This document shows, one piece after another, positions 22,790-32,405 of a stretch of DNA of 64,000 nt; positions within the stretch are counted from its first letter, which is position 1, and the number at the start of each line of letters is the position of its first letter. A program made the position numbers and the translations under genes. This DNA comes from Photorhabdus akhurstii (GTDB lineage Bacteria; Pseudomonadota; Gammaproteobacteria; Enterobacterales; Enterobacteriaceae), in assembly GCF_018448925.1 (NCBI RefSeq), contig NZ_RCWE01000021.1, positions 1-64,000 on the forward strand, in the 5' to 3' direction. The notes below the pieces were generated by a model. It saw only the letters and a list, made by a program, of their open reading frames with translations, had not been told where the DNA came from and searched no databases.

Positions 22790-22867
22790 CCAGCTTTTTT
22801 ATTTTCATTCTGACAATGAGTCATTTGAATTGAAAGGCCGCTTGGTAACAAGCGGCAAATTACTTAA

Positions 22868-24610
22868 TTAAATAGCCGTGATTTGGCCTTGATGATATTT
22901 CATCCATGAGAGCTGTCGGAAAATGGTACAGTTTTCCTGAACGGACAGCATCCCGGAAGCGCCATTGAGATGGAAATCGCTTTGAAGTTGAACCTGGCTG
23001 AATTGATTTGCTAATGACCAGGCATCAATGCCCATAGCGTAAAGGCGCATCAAAGAGTAATCATTTGCAAATTTACTTGCTGCTTGCTGCATCAGCGGCA
23101 GGTTAGTTCCGGCGATTAAGGGAATGTCGCTGAATTGCATTCCTTCCATCTCCAGACGGAAATCGGGACCGACGCCAGCCTGATTACTACGGGAACTTGC
23201 GTAAAGGGCAGGCTTATCGCGGGAACTGATCGCCATATCGATCATTGTCTTAATCAGCGTCAGTTCATCCAGAGTAGAAACAATATAAACTGCATCCACT
23301 GATCCACCGGTAGAGGCAGGAACAACATCGGTGTTTATCTGAGGGATTTCCAGATCACCAATGGCGATAGATGCAGGTTGATTGCTTGTGACATTGACGG
23401 CTGTTCCGGTTAGGCGAATGCCCGTACCTCTATTAATTAATTGTTTCAGTTCGGCGGAAGAGCCAAAGGTTTGTTGCAGAACAGTATGCCCCCCTTGTTT
23501 TTGCCATTCCTGTGCAAAGGCGTTGGCAATACGGTCGCCAAAAGTCCCTCTGGGGACTAAAATCAGAGGATTATGTTTCTGCTGTTGCCAAATGTGTTCC
23601 GCGGCATTTTTCGCTTCATCTTCTGGCGATAAAGAAAAATAGCAGATATTGGGGTGTGGTTGAGCATTATCTAACTCGTTGAGTACTAGCATATTTAATG
23701 AAGTATTTATCTGGACGAGTTTAACCACATCGGGTTTGAGTAACGGTCCGACAACTAAATTCACGCCGTCCTGCTTAGCCTGAATTAATAAATTTTCCAA
23801 TGGCTGGCTGGCGGTGTCATAGATTTTGACCTGTTGTGTATTAATCGGCGCATTGGCTATGACAGGGGTTGTCTGAATAGTTGGTGTTGCTAATTCCACG
23901 GGCACCACTTCACCGGGGGAGATATCGGCAGAAACCACGCCATCTGACGCACTATCGCTGTCTGCCATAGATAAATTTTCCGGGTTTTCTATTGGCAGTG
24001 ATGGACTTGGTAAACCGGCCTGAGCATCAAGAAAACCTTGGCGAATGGCTTCACCGAATACTTTTGCTTGACCGCTTAACGGCAGAAACAGGGCAATACG
24101 GATATTCGTATCTTGCTGTTGGATGGCTGCCTGTTGTAACTGAGTTGGGAGTGACAGTGCGGCAGGGTTTTGTGGATAACGAATTTTCCAGTCATGGATA
24201 GCCGCCTGTAGTTTGTCAGAGTCCTGTTTGTTATCCTGATAGGCACTGAGTAAGTCCAGCCAGCCTTGCAGAACATTTTCATCAGCGTTGATGACTAACC
24301 CACGGCGCTCTTGTGGTGAAAGACGGGTCAGCATTTGCCAGGTATCATCAATATTTTTTTGATGAGCCGCACTCTCTTTCAGAAGTGGTTCCTGAGCAAT
24401 ATAAGCACGGATAACATCAAGAGAAGGTTCGCCATGAGCGGCATCAATGATGGATTGATAACGGGCGATTTCTGTACTGATTTTGTCCTGAATTTGCGAA
24501 GGTGGTTGCCCCTGTTGGTCAGGCGCGGTACATCCTGCGATGATCATAACTGCCAGCATAGCTGAACAGACTAAACCAGTTTTGATACGCACAAAAATTG
24601 AGGAAAGCAT
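22868..24610 (-). CDS. lpoA: LpoA, outer membrane lipoprotein activator of PBP1A, with shortened N-domain
   Basis: 580 residues from the ATG at 24610; a longer frame to 24682 would run into the divergent rsmI start. Lipobox IIAGC gives lipidated Cys27. The N-terminal TPR-like domain is short: ARYQSIIDAAHGEPSLDVIR begins near residue 48, whereas the matching segment in E. coli (678 residues) lies near 130, so roughly 90 residues are missing. The C-terminal periplasmic-binding-like domain that contacts PBP1A is complete (IALFLPLSGQAKVFGEAI through YASSRSNQAGVGPDFRLEM to the end). Confidence 0.93.
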   Translation of the reverse strand: MLSSIFVRIKTGLVCSAMLAVMIIAGCTAPDQQGQPPSQIQDKISTEIARYQSIIDAAHGEPSLDVIRAYIAQEPLLKESAAHQKNIDDTWQMLTRLSPQERRGLVINADENVLQGWLDLLSAYQDNKQDSDKLQAAIHDWKIRYPQNPAALSLPTQLQQAAIQQQDTNIRIALFLPLSGQAKVFGEAIRQGFLDAQAGLPSPSLPIENPENLSMADSDSASDGVVSADISPGEVVPVELATPTIQTTPVIANAPINTQQVKIYDTASQPLENLLIQAKQDGVNLVVGPLLKPDVVKLVQINTSLNMLVLNELDNAQPHPNICYFSLSPEDEAKNAAEHIWQQQKHNPLILVPRGTFGDRIANAFAQEWQKQGGHTVLQQTFGSSAELKQLINRGTGIRLTGTAVNVTSNQPASIAIGDLEIPQINTDVVPASTGGSVDAVYIVSTLDELTLIKTMIDMAISSRDKPALYASSRSNQAGVGPDFRLEMEGMQFSDIPLIAGTNLPLMQQAASKFANDYSLMRLYAMGIDAWSLANQFSQVQLQSDFHLNGASGMLSVQENCTIFRQLSWMKYHQGQITAI

Positions 24611-24673
24611 ACTGTATCCAGCGATGTTTTTTTCAAAGATGCTCAATTTTAAATCGGCCATTCGGATGAAACA

Positions 24674-25540
24674 ATGAATCAACCTAATCGAGCAGTGGTT
24701 ACGACATCCACGCTATATGTTGTGCCAACCCCCATTGGAAACCTGGGTGATATCACTCAGCGTGCGCTTGAAGTTCTTGAGCATGTCGATCTGATTGCTG
24801 CCGAAGATACGCGACATACTGGCTTGTTGCTTCAACATTTTGCCATTAATGCGCGCATGTTCGCACTTCATGATCATAATGAACAGCAGAAAGCAGATCA
24901 ATTAATTACAAAGCTCCAACAAGGGCAAAGTATCGCATTAGTCTCTGATGCAGGAACGCCCCTGATTAACGATCCTGGTTATCATGTGGTTCGCCGTTGT
25001 CGTGAAGCCGGTATTCATGTTGTCCCACTTCCGGGGCCTTGTGCGGCGATAACCGCCTTGTCTGCTGCGGGTCTGCCATCAGATCGTTTCTGTTACGAAG
25101 GGTTTCTGCCCGCAAAACGTAAAAGTCGGAGTGATACGTTGCGGGCTTTGGAAAAGGAGTCGCGCACATTAATTTTTTATGAATCTACTCATCGTCTGAT
25201 CGATAGTTTGGAAGATATGGTTGAAGTGTGGGGAGTTGAACGTTACGTCGTTCTGGCGCGAGAATTGACAAAAACTTGGGAATCTATTCAGGGGATGCCA
25301 GTAGGTGAACTTTTGGCGTGGGTTAAGGAAGATGAAACCCGTCGCCGTGGTGAAATGGTATTGATCGTTGAAGGCTATAAAAAACCGGATGACGATGTTT
25401 TGCCTTCAGAGGCATTAAGAACACTGGCGCTTCTTCAACAAGAATTGCCGTTGAAAAAAGCGGCTGCATTGGCGGCAGAGATTCATGGCGTGAAGAAAAA
25501 TGCGCTTTATCGTCATGGGTTGGGACAGAGTGAAGAATAA
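24674..25540 (+). CDS. rsmI: RsmI, 16S rRNA (cytidine-1402 2'-O)-methyltransferase
   Basis: 288 residues (E. coli 286). Tetrapyrrole methylase-like fold with [20 protein letters not shown] (about 15-34), [19 protein letters not shown] and [21 protein letters not shown]. It 2'-O-methylates C1402 in the decoding centre together with RsmH. Divergent from lpoA; rnpB follows on the same strand. Confidence 0.97.
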   Translation: MNQPNRAVVTTSTLYVVPTPIGNLGDITQRALEVLEHVDLIAAEDTRHTGLLLQHFAINARMFALHDHNEQQKADQLITKLQQGQSIALVSDAGTPLINDPGYHVVRRCREAGIHVVPLPGPCAAITALSAAGLPSDRFCYEGFLPAKRKSRSDTLRALEKESRTLIFYESTHRLIDSLEDMVEVWGVERYVVLARELTKTWESIQGMPVGELLAWVKEDETRRRGEMVLIVEGYKKPDDDVLPSEALRTLALLQQELPLKKAAALAAEIHGVKKNALYRHGLGQSEE

Positions 25541-25581
25541 TGGTAATTGCTGATAAACAGGGCAGATAATCAGTAAACGCC

Positions 25582-25610
25582 TATACATCGTCAGGCAAAC
25601 CCCTTATAAT
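25582..25610 (+). promoter_or_regulatory. Promoter of rnpB
   Basis: Consensus -10 TATAAT at 25605-25610 with a -35-like TATACA at 25582-25587 (17-bp spacer), 8 bases before the predicted RNA start. Confidence 0.75.
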
Positions 25611-25617
25611 CCGGCGC

Positions 25618-25993
<376 letters not shown>

Positions 25994-25998
25994 AATTT

Positions 25999-26034
25999 AG
26001 CCCCATTAGATTAATCTGATGGGGCTTTCACTTT
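25999..26034 (+). terminator. Intrinsic terminator of rnpB
   Basis: AGCCCCAT(T)AGATTAATCT(G)ATGGGGCT, a long stem, then TTTCACTTTT. It also ends 2 bases before the convergent yhaK stop and may serve both. Confidence 0.85.
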
Positions 26035-26035
26035 T

Positions 26036-26737
26036 CTAAGCAGCCAGATCAATTAACAGCCCCTGAAATTCAGTATCTGCTTTTAAAACCAGACGATTTT
26101 CTTCATGAATAAAAGCGCCATCTCCGCATTTAATCAAAATATTGTCCTTGGAATTGCCTCTTATTTTTATATTTCCGTTTAAGGATTGCAGATAGGCATT
26201 TTTTCCCTTCAATTGCAGATGATGAGATTGATTTTTAGTCAGGGAAATATGATTTACCCACACTTGCTGACGTAATTGCATACTGCCATCTTCTGCGGTT
26301 GGAGAAGCTAGCATAGCCAATGGTTGTTCTGGTAGCTCCATTCGTTGCAATGGTAAGCTTTCCTGCTGAGGAAAGGCATTCAGCCAAAGCTGTAAGCGCG
26401 TCAGTGGTTTGTTAGTACTGGCATTATGTTCACTGTAGCTGATGCCTTGACGGGTAGAAAATAGTAAACATTCTCCCTTACGCGCTCTGATGTAGTTGCC
26501 TTCGCTGTCACGGTATTCTGCTTCACCTTGTAGAATAATATTCAATATATCCACATGTGGATAGGATTTAGGTTGGAAAGCGGCTTTGGGGGCGATGACT
26601 TCTTGATTGAGTACACGTAGTGCGCCATAACCTAAAAACTTTGGGTCAAAATAGTGACCAAATGAAAATGTATAACGAGCCTGTAGCCAACCATAGTCAG
26701 CTTTCCCACACTGTTTTGCTGTTCTATTTATAATCAT
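26036..26737 (-). CDS. yhaK: YhaK, pirin-like bicupin protein
   Basis: 233 residues from the ATG at 26737 (E. coli 233); in-frame codons upstream lack family similarity. MIINRTAKQCGKADYGWLQA, YTFSFGHYFDPKFLGYGALR and KSYPHVDILNIILQGEAEYR are close to E. coli YhaK. The N-terminal cupin with pirin-type motif is followed by a second cupin. Proposed redox/nitrosative stress sensor; enzymatic role not proven. Divergent from the LysR regulator yhaJ. Confidence 0.95.
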   Translation of the reverse strand: MIINRTAKQCGKADYGWLQARYTFSFGHYFDPKFLGYGALRVLNQEVIAPKAAFQPKSYPHVDILNIILQGEAEYRDSEGNYIRARKGECLLFSTRQGISYSEHNASTNKPLTRLQLWLNAFPQQESLPLQRMELPEQPLAMLASPTAEDGSMQLRQQVWVNHISLTKNQSHHLQLKGKNAYLQSLNGNIKIRGNSKDNILIKCGDGAFIHEENRLVLKADTEFQGLLIDLAA

Positions 26738-26848
26738 GATGGCGGTTACCTTGAAAAAAACACACACTAAGAATAGTAATTATCTGGACGGCGAAATGTT
26801 AGCCAGTTAATCTGGTCACCATATTCAAATTTCCTGATTGAGAAAAAT

Positions 26849-27745
26849 ATGAGCAAAGAACGAGCGCTTACACTGGAATCTCTCCGGGTCATGGATGCGA
26901 TTGACCGGCGGGGAAGTTTTGCTGCGGCTGCTGATGAGCTTGGCCGTGTTCCTTCTGCACTTAGCTATACGATGCAAAAATTAGAAGAAGAACTGGATGT
27001 AGTACTGTTTGATCGTTCAGGTCACAGAACTAAATTCACCAATGTTGGTCGTATGTTGCTTGAGCGTGGACGTCAATTGCTTGAAGCGGCGGATAAATTA
27101 ACCGCTGATGCAGAAGCATTAGCGAGAGGTTGGGAAACTCACCTGATAATTGTTTGTGAAGCGTTGGTTCCGGCTTCTTCATTATTCCCATTAGTGGGCA
27201 AGCTTGCTCAAAAATCGAATACTCAGCTCTCTTTATTGACTGAAGTTTTGGCCGGTGCATGGGAGAGGCTGGAAACGGGTCGGGCGGACATTGTTATTGC
27301 ACCAGATATGCATTTCCGTGCGTCGGCAGAAATTAATTCACGTCAGCTTTATAGCATTACCAATGTTTATGTCGCTAGCCCTGATCATCCTATACATCAA
27401 GAGCCGGAACCTTTGTCCGATGTCACGAGGGTGAAGTATCGGGGTATTGCTGTGGCGGATACAGCTAGGGAGCGCCCGGTATTGACGGTTCAATTGTTAG
27501 ATAAGCAACAGCGTTTGACAGTAAGTTCTTTGGAAGATAAACGCCGTGCTCTCTTAGCTGGGCTGGGCGTTGCTACCATGCCTTATCCTATGGTGGAACA
27601 AGATATTGCAGAGGGTCGTTTGCGGGTGATTAGCTCCGAATACAGCCATGACACAAATGTCATTATGGCATGGCGACGAGACAGCATGGGGGAAGCTAAG
27701 TCTTGGTGTTTGCGGGAAATCCCTAAATTGTTTGTTAGTCGGTAA
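26849..27745 (+). CDS. yhaJ: YhaJ, LysR-family transcriptional regulator
   Basis: 298 residues, same as E. coli. Winged helix-turn-helix at about 8-66 (ESLRVMDAIDRRGSFAAAAD, VPSALSYTMQKLEEELDVVLF) and a LysR substrate domain (about 95-295). E. coli YhaJ regulates yhaK and quinone-responsive genes and affects virulence in pathogenic strains; YhaJ has been studied as a sensor of aromatic compounds such as dinitrotoluene products. A terminator follows at 27848. Confidence 0.96.
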   Translation: MSKERALTLESLRVMDAIDRRGSFAAAADELGRVPSALSYTMQKLEEELDVVLFDRSGHRTKFTNVGRMLLERGRQLLEAADKLTADAEALARGWETHLIIVCEALVPASSLFPLVGKLAQKSNTQLSLLTEVLAGAWERLETGRADIVIAPDMHFRASAEINSRQLYSITNVYVASPDHPIHQEPEPLSDVTRVKYRGIAVADTARERPVLTVQLLDKQQRLTVSSLEDKRRALLAGLGVATMPYPMVEQDIAEGRLRVISSEYSHDTNVIMAWRRDSMGEAKSWCLREIPKLFVSR

Positions 27746-27847
27746 GTGGAAGTGATGTGAGTAATCAAAATTAGAAGGCAGGCTGAAAAAACATGATTTG
27801 ATGATTGCTTAACCTGTGTCTTCCTGCGCCCTTAATCTGATTGCCGA

Positions 27848-27881
27848 AAGAGCTTGGGGGCTTTGCTACCAAGCTCTTTTT
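27848..27881 (+). terminator. Intrinsic terminator after yhaJ
   Basis: AAGAGCTTGG, 11-base loop, CCAAGCTCTT then TTTG: perfect 10-bp stem with T tail, about 100 bases downstream of the yhaJ stop. Confidence 0.85.
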
Positions 27882-28216
27882 GAGCAGAGTTATCATCATT
27901 GGTAGGTGTAAATTTTTTGATCTCTATTCGATAAATATTGATGGTTCTATTCTTTGGGTACCAGACAGTGATGAAAACAGGGGGACTTTCGGATTTATTA
28001 ATAACACCAGAACGGTTTTCCCTAGGTCAGAATGGTTGTTTTGATGTCAATATATTCTTATAGGGTTGTTGGCTGTATCTCGTGACACTGGTAAGAAAAG
28101 TGAGTTTATCTTGCTCGGGATTTAATTTCTTTTGTCCCGGAGCATTCGTTAACTTTTCTTGACGGGGCTATTATAGTGCATCTTTTGTTTATCAATGGCA
28201 ACAAATAGGCTAGGCC

Positions 28217-28253
28217 ATAGTGCATTTTTCTTTGGCAAGAAAGATGCTACTAT
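28217..28253. repeat. Imperfect palindrome in the yhaJ downstream spacer
   Basis: ATAGTGCATTTTTCTT pairs with AAGAAAGATGCTACTAT, one bulge and one mismatch, loop of about 4. A second 'atagtgcatcttt' copy lies near 28175. It could terminate the converging 28317 gene. The rest of 27882-28316 shows no gene. Confidence 0.5.
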
Positions 28254-28316
28254 AGCAACCGCCTGACTTTTTGAAAAATTGTACTTATTAGCTTAATTCG
28301 TCTCCATCTATTATTT

Positions 28317-29087
28317 TTAGCCAAAATTATCTTTTACCATATGATATTGCTTGAGAAGATCATCGGTATTGTCATATATGACAGACCAGCTACTTAGGCT
28401 AATTGTTGTGTTATGTTTAGCGTTGTCTTTGCTCTTTTTTCTATAATCTTTTATTTGTAGTCTCCAACGTATTCCTAATACCCCAATTCCATTGCCTGTA
28501 TCTTTTTCTTTATCGAAATTATCTATTAGTAAGAGGAGTTTTATTCTCCAGCCGGAATCATAATTTTGGATATTGTCATCATTAATTGAGCTTAGGAGAT
28601 TTGTTAGCGCAGATTCCATATCTGTTTTGTCCAGAGGTTGTACTAGAGTCTCAGAAGATCCTTTGGCAATTTGGATAAAGGCACTTTTCACTGCATCTAC
28701 GTTATCATATTTATCTGTTGATGCTGGTGGATCATCCTCATTTCCCGCAAATGTACTACAATTTTTCCCTAGCCATTTAAAATGTTCAGGTACACCAATA
28801 TAAATTAGTTGCGTTTTGTATCCAAGGGCCTGGTCCTCTGGTGACCAGTTAGCTCTGGATGTATGTACGAATTTGTCAGCAATATATTCCCCAATTGCAA
28901 ATGACTGTGTACTTCCTGTAATTAGTTGTCTTCTTACGTCCTCAATATATTCTGTGAGTAAACTTTCATCCGTAAGGTCACATGTTAATCCAATAGCAGT
29001 CAATTGTGCCTTTAAGTCATTTGCGGATAGTTGGTCTGGTGTGTCTTTTCTTAATTTCACATTTATTTTTTTACCATGAATAGTCAT
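28317..29087 (-). CDS. Protein of unknown function (256 aa)
   Basis: 256 residues; ATG at 29087 with GGAG 6 bases upstream. No signal peptide or membrane helix; acidic to neutral, with two cysteines (about 36 and 110). I recognise no domain: the N-terminus reads MTIHGKKINVKLRKDTPDQL and the C-terminal part has GNGIGVLGIRWRLQIKDYR. It follows the small secreted protein gene by 98 bases on the same strand, so they may be co-transcribed. The AT-rich composition of this patch and its absence from the E. coli yhaJ-yqjF interval suggest acquisition. Confidence 0.75.
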   Translation of the reverse strand: MTIHGKKINVKLRKDTPDQLSANDLKAQLTAIGLTCDLTDESLLTEYIEDVRRQLITGSTQSFAIGEYIADKFVHTSRANWSPEDQALGYKTQLIYIGVPEHFKWLGKNCSTFAGNEDDPPASTDKYDNVDAVKSAFIQIAKGSSETLVQPLDKTDMESALTNLLSSINDDNIQNYDSGWRIKLLLLIDNFDKEKDTGNGIGVLGIRWRLQIKDYRKKSKDNAKHNTTISLSSWSVIYDNTDDLLKQYHMVKDNFG

Positions 29088-29185
29088 AAATTCTCCGTTA
29101 TTATTTTATGTGAATTAAATGTTGATTTAACAATGCATTATAAGTACATTGATTAATGTTAGCTCTATTTTTCTGGCTTGGAATT

Positions 29186-29524
29186 TTATGGTCTATAAAT
29201 TAATTCAATGCCTCTTAAATTACCAAGTCTTACGCAAACGTTAACTTCTAATGCATTGAGATAAGCATTATGACTCATATCATAGAGTCCATAAACACCG
29301 TTACCCTCTGTAATACCAGGGGTTAGATATGTATCATACCATTGCCCTTCTACTAATACATTCATGGCAGGTCCATTTCCATTTTGGTTGCTAGTAATAT
29401 TTATACTGCTTATAGATGTATTAGTAATTAATTTACCGTCGCAAACATCCTTTAATTTTCCTGCTCCGGTAGCATAAAATGGCATTAAACAAATAATGGT
29501 ATAAGCAATTGAGCTATATTTCAT
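29186..29524 (-). CDS. Small secreted protein, possible AB5-type B-subunit-like fold
   Basis: 112 residues; GGGAAG precedes the ATG at 29524. Signal peptide about 1-21 (MKYSSIAYTIICLMPFYATGA), leaving a mature protein of about 91 residues with two cysteines (28 and 97 of the precursor). One cysteine near the mature N-terminus and one near the C-terminus in a strand (LEVNVCVRLGNLRGIELI), with a helix-like segment between (GLYDMSHNAYLN), recalls cholera/heat-labile toxin B subunits, where such cysteines form the disulfide of an OB fold. This is pattern resemblance only; no toxic A subunit is identified nearby. Confidence 0.6.
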   Translation of the reverse strand: MKYSSIAYTIICLMPFYATGAGKLKDVCDGKLITNTSISSINITSNQNGNGPAMNVLVEGQWYDTYLTPGITEGNGVYGLYDMSHNAYLNALEVNVCVRLGNLRGIELIYRP

Positions 29525-30636
29525 TTGTCTTCCCTATTCGTTTATTTTATGAAGAATTCTGTGAATTATCTGGCACAGGTATTTTGGTGAAATTAAAACA
29601 TAAATATTTAAATTTAAATACTAACTATTAGCCTACGTTACTATCAATGTTTTTAATGGCTTTCCTGTTGATTAAATGATTTTCTAATGTATATAGTTAT
29701 GTGTCAAGTTGTTTTGTTCAAGAGTTATAGGAATTTTTAGTTTTATGCTGTAATTTAAAAAACAACTGATTGTTTTTTTAAAACCGATTGTCTTAATATT
29801 ATTTTTAGGGAAAAGTGGTTGTAATATAATAAGTGTAGCTATTGTTGAAATGGTTTTTAATTTAATGTGATAATGTTAAATTTTTATTATTTTATTGCCT
29901 GGAATATAATGAGCGATAATTATGTAAAGGAAACATATTAATCGTAAAATTAAATAATAAAAACGTGTGAATTTTAATTTAAATCGCTATATAAATAATC
30001 ATTCGATGTTGTAATAGCAATAATTTATTATAAAATAATAAAGTAATTTAATTATAATAGGAGTGCAAAAATTATTTTTTAAATTTGATAATGTCTGATT
30101 TATGCTGAAATATATTATGACCTATTTGTGAATGTAATATTATTGATATGTGGTAATTTATTTCATTTTACGGGAGCAAGTTAAATAAATTTAAAGTAAT
30201 TATATTGTGATTAAAAAGTTGAATTTGATTAAATAATCTTTAAATATATTTAAGTTAATTGTTGTTTATTTAAATTAGTATTGTAGGTGTTAATAGGATT
30301 TACACTGCAAATTCTATACTCTTTATGTTAAATTATTAATGGTGCTTTTAATATGTTGTCGAAAATAGAGTTAATTATTTCCTGCCGAGAAATGAGGTGG
30401 TTATTTATTTTGATAAAATAATTATTTTACCAGAATCACTATAATTCAATAAAAGTTTGGTCTATTGATTAAAGTAATCCGAAAGATCTTCCAGATCTCT
30501 CGAATTACTATTTATCTTTAGGCTCAATATTGGGTGATTGGCTGATAAAATCCTTGAGCAAGAGAGGGATTTTAATCGTTTCACTTTTTACCTGAGAATG
30601 GTTATCTCTCAGATTCAGAACAGCCACAGCAAGATA
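29525..30636. other. 1.1-kb very AT-rich gene-free region
   Basis: Long runs of A and T, no plausible reading frame on either strand. It contains the upstream region of the small secreted protein gene and, at its right end, a long imperfect hairpin (30473-30509). Typical of xenogeneic DNA bound by H-NS, but that is inference. Confidence 0.6.
30473..30509. repeat. Long imperfect hairpin downstream of yqjF
   Basis: AGTAAT-C-CGAAAGATCT, loop TCC, AGATCTCTCG-A-ATTACT: 17-bp stem with two mismatches. It lies about 130 bases beyond the yqjF stop and could act as a terminator for the yqj cluster, though the T tail is weak. Confidence 0.55.
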
Positions 30637-31032
30637 TTACCAGTTTCTCTTTATCAAGTGGTCGATACTGAATTTACCTGGACCTGTGATAGCCAGTAAC
30701 AGGTAACCTCCACCGATGGTCAGGTTCTTGAGAAACATAGTCTGGTTCATGCCTTCAGCGAAATTGCTGTGGAAGAGTATGGCAGTCAAGATACAGAAAC
30801 CAAAGGTAAATAACGCCGTGGTACGAGTTAAGAAACCAAATAGAACGGCCAGACCACCACCCAATTCAAGTAAAATCGTCAGTGGTAATAGAAAACCAGG
30901 GACGCCCATAGCATGCATATATTGCTGAGTATCCGCGTAGGAATCACCTAATTTTCCATAACCTGCAACGATAAATAGGATTGGCATTAAAATACGGGCC
31001 AGTAGCAGGGCATTGTCTTCAAATTTTTTCAT
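30637..31032 (-). CDS. yqjF: YqjF, DoxX-family inner membrane protein
   Basis: 131 residues from the ATG at 31032, with CTGGAG 7 bases upstream; E. coli YqjF (130) starts at the same point (MKKFEDNALLLARILMPILF). Four membrane helices expected; the DoxX core LLELGGGLAVLFGFLTRTTA is clear. Role is unclear; it has been linked to quinone or aromatic-compound stress and is controlled by YhaJ in E. coli, and yhaJ lies 3 kb away here. Confidence 0.93.
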   Translation of the reverse strand: MKKFEDNALLLARILMPILFIVAGYGKLGDSYADTQQYMHAMGVPGFLLPLTILLELGGGLAVLFGFLTRTTALFTFGFCILTAILFHSNFAEGMNQTMFLKNLTIGGGYLLLAITGPGKFSIDHLIKRNW

Positions 31033-31256
31033 TAACAACTCCAGATATACAGGTAAATCACGATGGTTTGTTTGATGATTAACTTGTACCAACCCGAAAT
31101 AGCACAATTTGTTAATCATTAACGGATGGAATGTATACTAAAGAGAGATGAGCTTAGTTGTAAGCAAGGATTATTAACAATTTTATACAAAGTTTTTGAA
31201 TATAAGCAACCAGAGTGATCATCAACCAAAGATATTATGAAGAATTATTACCATTT

Positions 31257-31511
31257 TCATTTCAATAGTCGAATGATATAGCGCGACAAATGATAGAACT
31301 TCACAGGGTGACGGAGGCTATATAAAGAGATAGCGTGGATTGCGGGTCGCAGATAGGGTTTTAATGACAAAAGCTTCTGCCAGCTTTTGTCATAAGGTTC
31401 AGTGAGGTTCTTCCAGAGCTGTGTATTGTTGGAAAGTTCAAGTCGTTGTAGCTGGATATTTCTGAGTAACTGCTGTTTTCTCAGCTTTTTTTCCTGACGT
31501 TGTTTACTCAT
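31257..31511 (-). CDS. yqjK: YqjK-like protein
   Basis: 84 residues from the ATG at 31511 (MSKQRQEKKLRKQQLLRNIQ); the longer frame upstream has no family similarity. Very basic N-terminus, one weak hydrophobic segment near the C-terminus, and the motif YDKSWQKLLSLKPYL resembling E. coli YqjK. The start overlaps the end of yqjE by 8 bases, so they are coupled. Function unknown. Confidence 0.82.
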   Translation of the reverse strand: MSKQRQEKKLRKQQLLRNIQLQRLELSNNTQLWKNLTEPYDKSWQKLLSLKPYLRPAIHAISLYSLRHPVKFYHLSRYIIRLLK

Positions 31512-31905
31512 TACTGTAATCTTCCAGCATTTCTCGGTCGATCTTGAGTTGCTCGCGAGTAGCGCTAAGTAATGTTGAACTTTTCGCTTTCCTAATGGTC
31601 CATATAAGGCCAATAAGCGCCAGAACGAGTAGTGTGCCAGTGGTACTTGCTAATACGGTAAAACGCCAGTTGGGATCGATAGCCCAAAAAATCATAACAA
31701 GTAGACACATGAGGCCGAAAGCGGTGAGTAGTAATGTCAGGCTGGCTATGACTATCAGCTGTATCAAAGTGGCTTTTTCTTTTTCCAACTCTACAACGAT
31801 GAGTTGTAAACGAGTTTCTACTATCTCGACAACAACAGTGGCAATACGTTGGAGAATATCAAGGACCCCTTTACCGGGGCCTTGAGATTTGGATGAGTTA
31901 CTCAT
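31504..31905 (-). CDS. yqjE: YqjE, phage holin-3-like inner membrane protein
   Basis: 133 residues (E. coli 134). Two adjacent membrane helices (about 47-72 and 80-105) flanked by charged helices, the layout of the YqjE/holin superfamily III. Stationary-phase envelope protein, role unknown. One base separates its start from the yqjD stop. Confidence 0.9.
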   Translation of the reverse strand: MSNSSKSQGPGKGVLDILQRIATVVVEIVETRLQLIVVELEKEKATLIQLIVIASLTLLLTAFGLMCLLVMIFWAIDPNWRFTVLASTTGTLLVLALIGLIWTIRKAKSSTLLSATREQLKIDREMLEDYSNE

Positions 31906-31906
31906 A

Positions 31907-32212
31907 TTAGCGTTTAGCTAATAATACACCTAATATGGCACCAACCGCAGTACCTATACCGATGCTTGTCCACGGTTTGTCATGAACGTAGAGATCGGCA
32001 CGGCCCGCCATATCTTTTGTTTTCTTAACAACCATATCGCTGGCATTACCGAGTTTAAAACGAGTATCTTTGATGACTTCCTCTACTTTGTTGCGAAGTT
32101 CTTCTAACTCAACTTTGGATTTATCACCAGAGCTTTTGATCACTTCTTCCAGTGTTTCTGCAAGTGATTTTAGTTCAATGCGTAGATCTTCAGTATTTTT
32201 CATCTGTGACAT
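31907..32212 (-). CDS. yqjD: YqjD, ElaB/YqjD/YgaM-family ribosome-associated membrane protein
   Basis: 101 residues (E. coli 101). Long amphipathic helix (about 5-75) then a C-terminal membrane anchor (WTSIGIGTAVGAILGVLLAKR). The family binds 70S ribosomes in stationary phase and tethers them to the membrane. First gene of yqjD-yqjE-yqjK; the yqjC gene that precedes it in E. coli is absent. Confidence 0.93.
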   Translation of the reverse strand: MSQMKNTEDLRIELKSLAETLEEVIKSSGDKSKVELEELRNKVEEVIKDTRFKLGNASDMVVKKTKDMAGRADLYVHDKPWTSIGIGTAVGAILGVLLAKR

Positions 32213-32405
32213 GTAGATTACTCCTCATTTAAGGTATGTATATTTGACTTAGTTAGTCGCTTTTCCTGATGCCGGAAAAGACTATCCTTAAATATAGCTT
32301 ATATTTGGAAAGGTGAATAAAAAACATTAGAGTTATTTCACTATTCTGCTGCAAACAATACTTCTATCTACAGCAGGGAGGAATATTAGGTTTTATTGGA
32401 ATTAA

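Noticed and set aside
29525-30636. CRISPR or tandem repeat array in the AT-rich gap
   Set aside because: No regularly spaced repeat was found; similarity between segments is due to low complexity.
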